From positions 39,467,200 through 39,531,199 of the forward strand of contig OX393554.1 in NCBI GenBank assembly GCA_947650365.1: DNA of 64,000 bases, written 5' to 3'. Positions within the stretch are counted from its first letter, which is position 1. Each line of letters opens with the position of its first letter. Below the pieces are notes generated by a model. That model worked only from the letters and a program-made list of their open reading frames with translations. It did no database searches and had not been told where the DNA came from. This DNA comes from Chamaelirium japonicum. Taxonomy: Eukaryota > Streptophyta > Magnoliopsida > Liliales > Melanthiaceae. This document shows, piece by piece, positions 45,449 to 56,770 of the stretch. A program made the position numbers and the translations under genes.

Positions 45449-45676
45449 CTGGTGACTTCTTTGGTATAATATTATTATTTGTTACAATGAACAACTGATG
45501 GGTTATCAAACCACTGTGGAGCACGACCTTGACTAGGAGAATGGTTGCTCCTCATTACTAATTACCAAAAAAGATCCATATTGGCCCTTACCCTCTATTA
45601 GTGAAGTTTAGAAGCAACTAGTTACTGATAGGATGCACGGACGGCTAAGATTTTGCTTGAGCTGCATAGCACCTCA

Positions 45677-45750
45677 CATACTGAACCGCAAGAGATGATC
45701 GTGCTTTGATACATACTGAACCGCAAGAGATGATCGTACTGTACTGGACG
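45677..45750. repeat. Short direct repeat, unit of about 36 bp
   Basis: 'catactgaaccgcaagagat' occurs twice, at about 45677 and 45713, with 'gatgatcgt' following each. Confidence 0.7.
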
Positions 45751-45988
45751 ATTGTGATTGGCGCTTCAGTCGCACACGCAGCCCGTCGTTCGAATCACAA
45801 GAGATGATCCCACTACAGAGGAGTCGTGCCCTTATTACATTGTTTGTTTTTTTTAATTTTTTTTTAAGCCATGTGGCATAATATCGAGGAGTCTTACGAT
45901 TTAGAATGTAGTTATAGATTTACTTGCTATGTGGACAAAATAGAATAAGAGGATTTGTTGGAACACTTGTAAAAATATATAAGCTCTT

Positions 45989-48728
45989 TTTTTTTTTGAG
46001 AACCCCTCTAGAATGAGGGAGGGTTAGGCAGCCCCCGACCAGTTGTTATAAGCTAGAGAGTCAGGTTACAATACGATTACAAAAGACTCGTGCTTCCTCA
46101 CTGAAGGAACCAACCCAAGGAATGATCCAAAGTTTGAAGATGGAGACCACTGATCTCCGGAGTGCTTCGACCTCTGACGTTTTGCCGTTGAAGATCCGAT
46201 TGTTCCTCTCTAGCCAGATAACCCAAAGAGTGGCCATCGCTAAAATGTCCCAAGGGCCACGTATCTCCTTCTTCACCCTCCTCCTCCTCCATCTAGACCA
46301 AAGCGCCTTCAGGTTCCTCGGGTGGGATGAGATCCCGCATATGCTCTCAAAGTGGTCCCATACTTGCCGAGCGAGGGGACAAGAAAGAAGCAAGTGGGAT
46401 GCACTCTCTTCCTCTGATAGACAAAAGGTGCAAGAAGAGTCTGAGACATTCGGGTTCCTCCTCTTAAGCAAGTTCGCTTTGGTTAGGATCTTATTCCTCG
46501 CCGCCAAAAGGGAGAAAACCTTGATCTTCGTTGGAGCTTTCGCTCTCCAGATAGCTCTCGAAGGACTGAAGCTCTCGTCTTGAGGCAACAATCGCCGATA
46601 GAAGGATCTCACCGAGAAGGTCCCCGAAGAGTGCCAACGCCACTTCACACTATCCGGCCCCGTACGAAAGCTAGCTGCCTGGAGTAGCTGCAACAAATCC
46701 TCCAAGTCCTGCTCTCTCTCTGACGGCAATGGAACTATGAATCTTGGGCTCCAATGCCAGGTGCATCTTGAAAACCGTGCCTGGGAGCGCACCGAAGCAC
46801 CACGAACTCGGGCCAAGGCAAATAGGTGCGGGAACAGGTGGCTAAGCGGCAAGTCACCCAACCACGGATCCTCCCAAAAACTGATGTTGCGGCCATCACC
46901 TAAAGATAAAATGTTGCCCTGCTTGTAGACGTCACGCACCTTCAGAATCCCTCGCCAGAAAGGAGAAATTCTGCCCGAAACTCTGCTCTTGGCCTGGATG
47001 GGGGAGAATCTCCTAAAATACCTAGCAAGCAAAATATCTCTCCAAGAACCACTATCCTCTTGCTGAAGCCTCCACCACCATTTGCCCAACATCGAAATGT
47101 TGAATCTCCTCAGATCTAGCACTCCAAGACCTCCAAGCTTCTTCGGGAGGCAAACTTGATCCCACCTCAACAGATTGTAGGACCCCCCTGAACCGTCACT
47201 ACCTCGCCAAAGGAAGGATCTACGGATCTTGTCGATACGTTCTATCACCCACGTCGGAAAGTAAAAGTAGGCTAGGTAGTAAGAAGGGATAGACGATAGA
47301 ACAGCGTTCACCAAGACCAAACGTCCACCTATGGAAAGGAACCGTCCTTGCCAACTCTCCAGCCTGATCTCAATTTTCTGAATCAGTTTCTCCCACTCCT
47401 CCCTCTTCAGAGCTCTGTCACTGACCGGAATCCCCAAGTACTTCATAGGTAGGTTCGCTTCTTTGCAATTTAGCATTCTAGCAAAGGCCCTCCCAAGATC
47501 CTCTTCGTTGCCAATGAAGTAAATATTACTCTTAAGGAAGTTAATCTTCAATCCCGAGCTGAACTCTAGACCATATAGTAAGATCTTCAAGGATGCCAGC
47601 TGAAAAGGACAAGCTTCACAAAAGAGAAGAGAGTCGTCGGCATAGTGCAGGTTAGAAGTAGACCACCCTCTACCCCCTATCCCCTTTAGTAGACCCTCAG
47701 AATTCGCCTTCCTTATCAGGGCGTCGAACACATCAACTACCAAGATGAAAAGATAAGGAGACAGAGGGCACCCCTGTTTCAAGCCTTTGTACACTTTGAA
47801 CTCCTTGCCTCGCTCTCCATTTATCTGGCAAGCAATCTTCGAGGAGGAGAGCATACCTCTAACCCATCCTATCCATGCCTCAGAGAAACCCTTCGCTCTC
47901 AAGAGCTCTAGAAGGAAGTCCCATCGTACTTGATCAAAGGCTCTCTCGAAATCCAGTTTCAGCAAAATGCCATCTCTGCCTGTCTCCCTCAAGTGCAGGA
48001 TAGTTTCTTGGGCCGCCGCAACACTGTCTAGGATCATCCTTCCTCTGATGAAGGCTGATTGTGAAGGGGACACTAAAGAGCTGATATTGGCGGCCATCCT
48101 GTCAGCTAACACCTTCGAAATGATCTTGTAAAGACAGTTAGCCAAGCTAATAGGACGGAAGTCTCGAAAGCAATCTGCACCAATTTTCTTAGGCAACAAA
48201 ATGACCCAAGAGTAATTGATACAATGAAGGTGCACTCTACCTCGGAAGAAGTCTGATAGCAGCCGACATAGATCCAGCTTGACGACGTCCCAAAACTTCT
48301 GGTAGAAGCTCATCGGGTAGCCATCCGGGCCTGGAGCCCCATCACCTTTGGAGTTGAACACCGCCTTTCGAAACTCCTCCTCCGTGAAGTCCATGTCCAT
48401 AGCTGAATCCGGACTCAATCGAGGCATGTGAAGAGACTCCCAATCAACCAATGCCTTAGCCTGACCGTCATCGCAAAAAGACTCCCTAAAGAAGGAGGTT
48501 GCACCTTGTAGGATATCATGAGTCGACGAAAGGGCTTCTCCCTCATGGTGTAGTGACGAGATGAAGTTCTTCCTCCTCCTCCCATTGGCCACCCGGTGAA
48601 AGTAGGCCGTGTTGGAGTCCCCGAGCTTCACCCACTGCTCTCTCGATCTCTGGCGCCACATGACCTCCTCTTTTCTGAGAACATCTCCTAGGACTGAATT
48701 AAGCCTCTCAAGCTCAGTTCTTTCCACC
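45989..48728 (-). mobile_element. Young 5'-truncated LINE with perfect 15-bp target duplication
   Basis: Both ends carry AATATATAAGCTCTT (45974-45988 and 48729-48743). On the minus strand the element ends in an A-tail (T-run at about 45986-45998 on the plus strand). It starts inside ORF2, so the endonuclease and 5' UTR are missing. That is the usual outcome of incomplete target-primed reverse transcription. The long open ORF and perfect duplication suggest a recent insertion. Confidence 0.95.
46061..48728 (-). pseudogene. LINE ORF2 fragment: reverse transcriptase plus zinc-binding domain, open but truncated
   Basis: About 888 codons without a stop. Motifs in order: RT block GDGAPGPDGYPMSFYQKFWD (about residues 129-148), FRPISLANCLYKIISKVLAD (190-210), SQSAFIRGRMILDSV, LKLDFERAFDQVRW (257-270, catalytic Asp region), GLKQGCPLSPYLFILVVDVF, and the catalytic HYADDSLLF (362-370). 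The C-terminal zf-RVT region has APTKIKVFSLLAARNKILTK, CTFCLSEEESASHLLLSCPL and WVIWLERNNRIFN. All RT catalytic residues are intact. The apurinic-type endonuclease that normally precedes RT is absent. The first codons have no native Met, so it is not expected to give a functional protein. Confidence 0.93.
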
Positions 48729-49027
48729 AATATATAAGCTCTTCACTTGTATGTTGTTCGATCCTGATTCACTTGGGTTGTCATCTTGTGGATTCGATCT
48801 TTTCTGTCATTTGGATTATACGAATTCGAGGCTCGACACATTATAGTCGTCTGATGGCAGGTACCCCCGACACATGAATTGCAACACGTACGTATGAGGG
48901 AATAGGAATCCACTTATATGGGTTATGTTTCAAAACATAACCCACTAAACACCGTAAAATATTCTACGATCCCAAATACAGTTTTAAAATTGCAATCACA
49001 ATGTGTAGGAATAATAAGACCAGGTTC

Positions 49028-49850
49028 ATTACTAAGGGTTTGTTTTTTTGGCGAATAAAATAGATTAGACATTGATTTAACACGGAAAATTTTAATTTAT
49101 CTCATGTTCTTTTGCCTAATGTCCCGGATAACCAAATTTTCAAGATTCTATTTTTTCCCCCCAATTTGGCAGAACATTGGTGTCCCACCAATTTTGATCA
49201 GCCATTGTTTATCCACTAATTGTGGGATATTTATTTATTAATTAATACTCTCTCTTTCTATATTCCTCTCTCTTGCATTTTCTCTCTATAATACTTTTAG
49301 GAAAATGCTAGGTAGCAAACTAGCTTGCCATCTTTTGGGTTGCCAACTTTACATGGCATCCACGTAGGGCTCATCCCATGGCCCCCACAATAATGTTCCC
49401 AGCAATGAGGACCTCCAGCACTCCACATCACGTAGAGCTCACAACAAAAGTTGGCAAACGAGTTGGTTATATAGCAGTACTCTTTTTATATCTACAATAT
49501 ATTTTCTCTAGAATATTGCTCTATAATAACTTTCTCTCTCTACAATATGTTCTATTCTCTTGCTTTATAATTTTTCTATCTTTACAATAGTTTCTCTTTA
49601 CAAAATATGCGTTATTCACAATAGTCTCTTAACTACTGTTTTGTCTCCTTGCCTCAAGAACCCAAAAACAAAAAATATTTATTTTTGGATTTTGGTGATT
49701 TTCTGGTTTTCTTTTTGGAAAACCTACTTTCTAACCGCATCTCAAATGCACTAAGTGCATGTCTTAGACCAAAAATAGTTTGGCAAGCAGAACCGGTTTT
49801 ACCCAAAACCAGGCTTCCAAAACCAATACCAAACACACCCTAAGTTTGAA
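49028..49850. repeat. Repeat region including MITE-like copy 2 (49675-49850)
   Basis: 49675-49850 pairs with 30165-30335. The right end 'ccaaacacaccctaa' faces 'taagggtttgttt' at 49037, so the whole span might be one element of about 820 bp that later took up the MITE at 49.3 kb. Confidence 0.4.
49305..49485. mobile_element. MITE-like inverted repeat (TGCTAGGTAGCAAACT)
   Basis: Left 'tgctaggtagcaaactagct' and 'ttgccaacttt' and right 'aaagttggcaaacgagttgg' plus 'tatatagca' are inverted. 'cacgtagggctca' and 'tcacgtagagctcaca' are also related. Boundaries approximate. Confidence 0.5.
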
Positions 49851-49999
49851 TGGAATCCACTTAAGGATACGACAAATAAATAATAAAAATTCTCAAGCAC
49901 ACCTGAGTTTGTTAACATGCCATTAGTCATGTCCATCTAGAGATGGACCTACATAGAGACCAAGGCAGGCGATGACCCCCCCACTAAATTTTAGATTGG

Positions 50000-50240
50000 A
50001 TAAATTACACCTTGCCCCCTTGAAGTTTAGCTCAAAAACACAACCCCCCTATAGTTTACAAACTACATTTTGCCCCCTTCAATTCATTTTTAATCACATA
50101 AAAATTATCAAATGTGGAAATTAACTAGTTGACAAAAGGGGGTATTGTGCTACATTTCAAACTTTAGCGTGCGATTTGGAACAAAAAAAAAACAAAGGGG
50201 AGTTAAGTGTTTTTAAGCTAAAGTTTAGGGGGTCCCCCCC
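50000..50240. mobile_element. MITE, CTTTGCCCCCCT family, copy 1
   Basis: Left 'aaattacaccttgccccctt' and right 'aaagtttaggggg' with an interior nearly collinear with 54296-54537 (cacataaaaattatcaaatg, tagttgacaaaagggg, acatttcaaactttag). The right end runs into a C tract. Confidence 0.75.
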
Positions 50241-51330
50241 CCCCTCCCCAAGATGAAATCCTGGTTCCATCCCTGTGTTCATCAATGTCTGATTTTGCAT
50301 AGAATATACCAATTGATTATAACTTCGAGCGGTTACCCCATTTTTTTTTTATCAAAACAAGATTGATTTATTTGAGATATATTCTCCTTGATAGGATCTG
50401 AAGAATTTGTATATATTTTTAATCTGGTTTTCTAGTTAAATATTTTATATTCTAACTTTTAACAAACACCTTGTCTTTGGTTTTAATTACTAGAAATAGC
50501 CATAACTAGATACGTCATCTATGAAGATTATAATGAAATTATTACCTCCTTTAACTTGTATGTAGTTTTGTGTAATCACATATAAAATTTCTTTTGATCC
50601 CTATGTATAATCACGAGGTTTTTCTTTCTAGAAGTTGGAGGTAGGATTTTGATTTTGGTTCTCATATTTTCACTAGAATTTCATCCTATAAAATAATCAT
50701 GAAATGTTTGCGCGCAATGATATATTGGATTGTCTAAGTTAAATTGTTTTAGTTTATTTTATTATCTAGCATGATCATTGACGTTTCTAAGATGATTTTT
50801 TTTCTTTGTATCAAACAATCATGATGTCCTCTTAAATCATGACATCGAATTTATAGAATATATAATCTACTTTTAATTGCTGTTATTTGTATTTTATTTA
50901 ATTCTTCTTACCAGGTAACTGCGCAATACAGTGCGTCAATCCTTTTTCATTATTAAAGTTATCAATATTATTATTGTTTATAAATATTATTATTAGTTTC
51001 TTTTTTTGATAAAGTGAAAATGCCCCGTTCATGAACCCGAAAAACTTGAGCATTTACCAACAATATTGATGAGTTAAGGAATCCTAAAAAATCTTTTGGA
51101 CGAAATCCTTCTCCAACAAGCAAAGTGTGGAAGTTAACACAATATAATATAAGTAAATTATCAACTCTCCAAAAATTCACTCAACTTTCTTGCTCTCAAT
51201 GATACTTGTCATATACCGAGGGTGTAAAAGGCTCTAATCAAGCATGATAAGAAACTTTAGAAAGCACACAAAGAATTTTTATGAGAAAACTAAAATGGAA
51301 AAAACCTCACTGAACAAGCTTGGATCCAAC
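50241..51330. other. AT-rich interval, nothing recognised
   Basis: No exon, long repeat or RNA gene could be supported. Confidence 0.4.
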
Positions 51331-51419
51331 TAATCCCCTATGATTCTAAGTTACAAAGAACATAGCCCTCATGCTGAGATTGATGCTCACACGATCACTA
51401 CATCCTTTCCCCCTGTTGC

Positions 51420-52306
51420 TTTTCCACGACTAATGCTCCCACGAACCGAGTCAACTAAAGGCCAAGTCACAACAGGAGGGACCTCCCGAGACATCGCCAG
51501 AGCCACAGCCACATGGACCTCCGGACGAGCCACAACCTGAGGTACCTCACAGCCACAACTGGAGGTATACCACCCACGAGGGCCATATGAGCAATGCATG
51601 GTAAATAAGTTTTATTTGTCCTAAAGTTTTAGTTGTAATATTCATTTAATATTATATTCATATATTCATTGTTATGTGATTGCAGTTTAACATGCTACAG
51701 AAGGTCCACCACGGACTTCAGGCTTTCAGTCGAAGTTACTACTTGGATCTATCTCCGGAGGCCGGGGATGAGATCGATGGTTTACTGGCATTTATGATTG
51801 AGACTCTCGACAGCATACCACCATTTACTGCTACCACTGGCCCGATACCTCTCTTCACCGTCGGAGGTCAAACATGCATCGGCTACCCCGACTGGCCATC
51901 TACCTCCAGAGTAGCTAAGGCCGAGCAAATTATTCAATACTATCACCGGAGAGGAAGAGCTACTATGTCCACCTCCCAGGTTGAGCAGACACATGTTGTG
52001 GTCGAGCATACACAGGTCAATGTCGAGCCACTACCAGAGGGACCTCCTGGGGTGTAGCCACAGGCACTACCAGACACACAGGCACAACCAGAGACACAGG
52101 TTGAGGTCGAGGCTGCAGTCGAGGTCGAGGCTGTAGTCGTGGTCGAGGCTGCAGTCGAGGTCGAGCCAGAGCCCGAGGTTGAGGATGAGGTACCACGTCG
52201 AGGTCGGGGTCGGCCGCCAGGTCGTGGTCGAGGCCATGGACAAGGACGATGCCGAGGACGTGGGGAAATAGATCAGGGCACTGGATCGAAGAGACAGAGG
52301 ACATAA
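51420..52306 (+). pseudogene. Repetitive coding relic with RGRGRPPGRGRG tail, two exon-like blocks, unidentified
   Basis: Block 1 (about 51437-51599) reads EGPPETSPEPQPHGPPDEPQ and ends near a gtaaat. Block 2 (51686-52306) opens after gattgcag with FNMLQKVHHGLQAFSRSYYL, TVGGQTCIGYPDWPSTSRVA and, after an in-frame TAG at about 52056, an EVEAAVEVEAVV repeat and PRRGRGRPPGRGRGHGQGRC to a stop. The exon phases do not join cleanly, and the stop breaks the frame, so this is a relic. The layout (variable middle, Pro/Glu repeats, basic tail) recalls transposon-borne plant mobile domain or MULE genes, but I cannot name it. Confidence 0.4.
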
Positions 52307-53690
52307 CTTGACATATTTTATCCATATATATCATTTTTTGTATTGCCACACTTGATGTATATTGGCATATATATGTGATGACTTCAAATATATGATTTCT
52401 CTCTTTTTATATTGCCACACTTGATGTATATTGACATATATATGAATGGCAGTTCAGATTTTTTGTTATCTTTTGGTTTGAATCTCTTTTGGTTGTCTTT
52501 TCGTTTGAATATCTTTTTTATAACATAGGTTTTTGTTTGTATTATCCAGATATATCTTTTTTATAACAGAGGTTTTTGTTTGTATATATAAATGGTAGAC
52601 ATTGTATGCCACTTAATTTTCATTTCGCTAACACTGATTAATATTATTTAGTTAAATTTTGATCAACTACACAATTTGGATTTTGAAACTTCTTGTAGTG
52701 AACCATCATGCCTCCATGTTGTGAACAATCATATTGATAACGTTTGGTATATACCATTTACCAAGTTGATCTGAGTAGACTTAATCTGAATGCTTTGAAT
52801 TTTTGTTATTCTATACAATTTTATTGTGCAATGTGCAAGTGACCAAGATGCATAATAGCTTGTTCAGCCTCTTGTTCCAGAATCCATATAACCACATGGA
52901 GATTGTGTACCTTGATTTATGCTGTATTTGTTCTTGTTCATCTTTTTATGAGGATTTTACAGGAAACTCTCTCCTTTTGCTTTCATGTACCAGAGATTAC
53001 ATGCTGATACTTAATTGATATAGAAATATGTTGGTATACCTATCTCACTCTGACTATATGCTCCACTTCTGCACTCATTTTTGATGCAAGGAACCAAGGA
53101 ATGATAGACTGATGATGTATGAAGAAAACCAACTTCCAATATCTGCCTTGGAATCTATTTGACTCGGTTATTCTGTACAACTTGCCAATGAATGCAAATG
53201 AATGTTAGCTTCTGCCAGATTTGCTTTGTTGTTTTTCTTTTCAGGTTTTTGTTTAAACCCGGTGGTAACAATATCGGGTTTATAATATATTTTTTTCAAT
53301 ATTTTGTTTAAACCCGGTGGTTGTAATACTAGTTTTAAACACGTTGTTTGTAATACCGACTTTAAAACCGGTTATGTGGATACCGGGTAGTAATTGATGT
53401 TGTTTTTTTTCTAAACTTTGGCCGGGTGGGTTAACTAAGGTTTAATGAATCCGGTATTCTAACCGACGGGTTTATCGTCAGCTTGGAAAAAAAAAGAGGA
53501 CAGCCATCGTGGTGAGCGCTTTTTTGCGCTGACATGCCACGTGGCTGTCAGAGCGCTAGCCTGACAAATACTTTTGGTCAAATACTATTATTTTAAATAT
53601 TTTTTATTTAAATATTATTTTGAAAAAAATCTGTAAAATAATAAATAAATAATTTTTTTCCTAAATTAATCATTGTTCGCCCCCCCCCCC
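52307..53690. other. AT-rich interval; GGTTTAAACCGG-type repeats at 53250-53470
   Basis: About 53250-53470 has repeated 'aaacccggtggt' / 'ccgggt' words in both directions, like subterminal repeats of a DNA transposon, without a clear end. Nothing else is recognised. Confidence 0.4.
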
Positions 53691-53699
53691 CCCCCCATA

Positions 53700-53895
53700 C
53701 GGAGAGTAATTTTGCTTCAAGCTCCTTAAAGTGGTTGGAGCATCACCCTCTCTCTCATTGGTTCATTTCAAGGGCATGTTTGTTATTTTGTACTACTCAT
53801 CATTCTGAAATGACCAAAATCCCTCGAAATGGACCAATGAGAGAGAGGGTGGTGCTTCAACCTCTCCCTAATTGCAAAAAAAAAAAAAAGTTCTC
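53700..53895. mobile_element. MITE in the promoter of the 53.97-kb gene
   Basis: Inverted arms: left 'catcaccctctctctcattg' (53741-53760) and right 'caatgagagagagggtggtg' (53834-53853), with further similarity on both sides ('ggttggagca' / 'tgcttcaacc', and 'ggttcatttcaaggg' / 'ccctcgaaatggacc'). A C17 tract is at 53680-53696 and an A14 run at 53878-53891. It ends about 75 bp upstream of the start codon. Confidence 0.7.
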
Positions 53896-53968
53896 CCTCA
53901 AACGCGAGAGCTCGTGCTTTCCGCTACTCTTGATCTTGTCCTCAATCCCTCAACTCCCATCGGCAGCC

Positions 53969-54002
53969 ATGGCGGCTTCTTCGGCCACTCTCTTGATCAC
54001 CG
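53969..54002 (+). CDS. First exon of a probable plastid-targeted protein gene
   Basis: ATG at 53969 in good context (agccATGGCG) encodes MAASSATLLIT plus one base of the next codon, then GTGAGC (54003). The upstream CT-rich leader and downstream 'gatctg..cgatcg' intron start look like a normal plant gene 5' end. Exon 2 at 60061-60199 opens after ccattag in exactly the matching phase, so the codon split across the intron is GGT. The joined N-terminus (MAASSATLLITGGVHSG and onward) is Ala/Ser-rich and lacks acidic residues, as in a plastid transit peptide. Confidence 0.65.
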
Positions 54003-54295
54003 GTGAGCTTCTCGTACCTTCCGTCGTACCAAATCTGTATAGATCCTCGATCGCTGGATCGGATTCTCCACCCGCCTAGGGTTCTTGTTTTGAGAGATCG
54101 ATGCGTACCTAGATTCATCTTTTGATTCGGATCATTATTGTTTGCTGTGAAATTAATTGTAGGTTTGGATTTCAACACGTTTGGAGACTTAAAACTATCA
54201 ATTTAGTATGGAATTGCAGCATAAACAAGCACAAATTAAGTTCACGAGAAATAGAAGATGGTAGAAAATAAAAGTGAGACAATAGTTTAAAGGGT

Positions 54296-54537
54296 GAATT
54301 ATACTTTGCCCCCCTGACGTTTTGCTCAAAAACACTTAACCCCCCCTAGTTAAAAAACTACATTTTGTCCTACTTCAACTCAGTTTTGATCATATAAAAA
54401 TTACCAAATGAGTAAATTAAGTAGTTGACAAAAGGGGTATTGCACTAACATTTCAAACTTTAGGGAGCGATATGGAACAAAATAAGCTACATGGGGATTG
54501 AATGTTTTTGTGCTAAACTTTAGGGGGGCAAAGTGTA
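54296..54537. mobile_element. MITE, CTTTGCCCCCCT family, copy 2
   Basis: Ends 'aattatactttgccccccta'-like left and 'ggggggcaaagtgtaattt' right are inverted. The interior is collinear with 50000-50240. It lies in intron 1 of the plastid-protein-like gene and within what seems to be the tail of an LTR. Confidence 0.8.
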
Positions 54538-55438
54538 ATTTAAAACTAGGTGCTATTGGTGGGCTTAAACAAGGTTTAAAATGCAGGTATTGGTACCGGT
54601 ATCGGCCGGCACCGGACCGATACGTACCGACGATACGACTCAGTATCGGACTGTACGGACAAAAACCTGACTTTTTTTTTGGGCATTTTGATAATGTGTT
54701 TTGTGTTATTTTATTAATTCAATTCAATGGTAGAGAGAGGGCGAATGCTCCTAAGTGACTCCTTTCGGAATCCTCTATTCTTCCCGGAATGACCCTCTCC
54801 GCCACCACCACCGTGACCATGATCTAGGGTTTCCATCCCGGCTCGAGATCACAAGTACATGGGAAATGACGGGATCATGGTGGGCCGCAGAGGGGTTTGA
54901 AGGTTTTTTGTATCTCCACCATCCCCTTCAAGAAATTGGATTCGGAAGAACCATGATCTATGAAGCACCGACACTCTTGGAACCTCTACGTATCTATGTC
55001 CGACACGTGTCGGACACCGATACTCGTCCGACAGTCTCCAACACGTGTCGGACGCACCAAAAGCGTGTCCTCTATGAAGAAAGGTTGTTCGGCATGTGTC
55101 GGATGCATGTCGGAGCGTGCCAGACATTATCGGAGAGGCTTTTTTCTCATTTGAAGATATTAGGGTTCTTAAGATTGCGAATCTTTTATCAATGAGCTGG
55201 ATATGTAGGTCATGGTCTGTATGGATGATGGCGTCGATAGTGATAATGCGGTGATACTTGACATTAGTCTTGATGATGATTGTATGCGTGTTCTACTTGC
55301 TTTTTTGTGTTTTGAAAGTTTGAAACTATACACTTAAATCATTGATGATTTCAGATGTAATGATGTTATTATTGTTTGTTGGAGATTTTTTAGTTAACTA
55401 TTAGCTTTATATTTGATTATGAATCATAATATTAGACT

Positions 55439-55440
<2 letters not shown>

Positions 55441-55490
<50 letters not shown>
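55441..55490. repeat. (AT)n microsatellite
   Basis: About 24 AT units at the centre of the foldback element. Confidence 0.95.
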
Positions 55491-55493
<3 letters not shown>

Positions 55494-55590
55494 TTCAGTG
55501 TGTTCCCTAACGTGTCTGTGTCCTGGTTTTTTGAAAAATATCGTGTCGGCATGTCCATGTCGTGTTATGTCCGTGTCTGTGCTTCTTAGG

Positions 55591-55745
55591 CCATGATCTC
55601 GTCGGGGATCAATCGAGTGATAACAGTGATCGGCTTCGCGGTAAGCACCATGTTCAGAGTCTTCGTCTACACGAGGCTCATCTATGCCCCAATCCAACTG
55701 AGCGCCTCCGGAGATCCTTCTCCACCGCTTCCAGATCTCTGATCT
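55591..55745 (+). pseudogene. Captured 5' fragment of a RING-H2 (ATL-like) membrane protein gene
   Basis: Plus-strand frame from ATG at 55591: MISSGINRVITVIGFAVSTM then FRVFVYTRLIYAPIQLSAS, after which the expected R-R-S-F-S-T-A-S-R-S continues in a shifted frame. I recognise this as the N-terminal membrane segment that opens a family of plant RING-H2 proteins of ATL type. The RING itself is missing. The same start (MISSGINLVM) occurs in inverted orientation at about 55872-55830, and eroded copies lie at about 54953 (plus) and 56034 (minus), each after the same leader sequence. Confidence 0.6.
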
Positions 55746-56283
55746 CTTGTTCCTCCAATCTCTGTTGGTTGTCACTATGAATAATATCATTTTATTGCTG
55801 GGTTTTCTTTTATCCACCAAGAATTGATATAACTGTTCACCGATCATCACTAGATTGATCCCCGACGAGATCATGGCTCCTCCGAATCCAAATTTCTTGA
55901 AGGGATGATGGAGATACAAAAAACCTTCAAATCCCTCTGCGGTTTACCATGATCCTGTCATTTCCCCTGGTTATCTTTTATCCACCAAGAATTATTATAA
56001 TCGATCATCACCAGATTGATCCTCAACGAGATCATAGCTCCTCCTGCGAATCCAATTTCTTGAAGCGAATGGTGGAGATATAAAAAATCTTCAAACCCCT
56101 CTACGGCTCACCATAATCTCGTCATTTTTCATGTACTCGTGATCTCGAGCCGGGAAGGATATCCTAGATCGTGATCACGGTGGTGGTGGTGGAGAGTCAT
56201 TCCGATAAGAAGTGAGGATTCCAAGAGGTGTCACTGAGGATCTTTCACTCCCTCTCTGCCATTGAATTGAATTAATAAAAAAA

Positions 56284-56530
56284 AATTATTTTTGACTTAC
56301 CCCCCCCATTTTGATATGCGTTTTGTATTACCTCCCAAATTGTTCAATATTAGGATTAACTCACCCCCCCCCCCCCCCCCCCCCCCCCACACACACACCA
56401 TTTTGACGTCCGAGAGGCTGTTCCGTTAAAAAGGGGGGGGGGGGGTGAGTTAATCCTAATATTGAACAATTTGGGAGGATAACACAAAACACATTATCGA
56501 AATTGGGGGTGGGGTAAGTCAAAATAAAAA
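56284..56530. mobile_element. Hairpin MITE with C/G tracts, nested in the foldback arm
   Basis: 'attgttcaatattaggatta' and 'taatcctaatattgaacaat' are perfect inverted copies. Outer parts 'ttttgacttaccccccc' and 'ggggtaagtcaaaa' also pair. The loop contains a C25 tract (56364-56388) and a G13 tract (56433-56445) on opposite sides. Confidence 0.85.
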
Positions 56531-56770
56531 ATATCAAAAAATTGTATTAAAAATTAAAAAAATAAAATAAAATACTGACTCGGTCTCGGTTGTATCAGCC
56601 AATACCTTGTTGACTCGGTCAATACTGATCGATATTTGATACCACCAGGTATCAGTCGATACCGCTCTGTTTCGAATCGGAGGGTGGTATCGGTTCGGTT
56701 TCGACCAGGATCAAGTCGTACCGGTCAGTACAACTCTATTAGCTGAATTTTAAAACCATGAGCTTAAACA

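Larger units (their letters stand above)
54572..56761. mobile_element. Foldback/Mutator-like element with long inverted arms, captured gene pieces and 9-bp target duplication
   Basis: Flanked by GCTTAAACA at 54563-54571 and 56762-56770. The arms are inverted: 54572-54970 corresponds to about 56761-56020, with matching 'attcaattcaatgg', 'ccaccaccaccgtga', 'cccggctcgagatcac' and 'gaggggtttgaag' blocks. The right arm is lengthened by a nested MITE (56284-56530). A third copy of the inner arm lies at about 55970-55840. The termini AGGTTTAAAAT / ATTTTAAAACCATGA are imperfect. The centre has a long (AT)n tract (55441-55490). Confidence 0.75.

Noticed and set aside
52674..52699. Possible right end of a CACTA element (ttgtagtg)
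   Set aside because: No matching left end or subterminal repeats were found, and the motif is too short alone.
54159..54175. Left end of the minus-strand LTR at TGTAGG
   Set aside because: No 5-bp duplication matching ATGAC (57350-57354) precedes it, so the LTR end stays unresolved.
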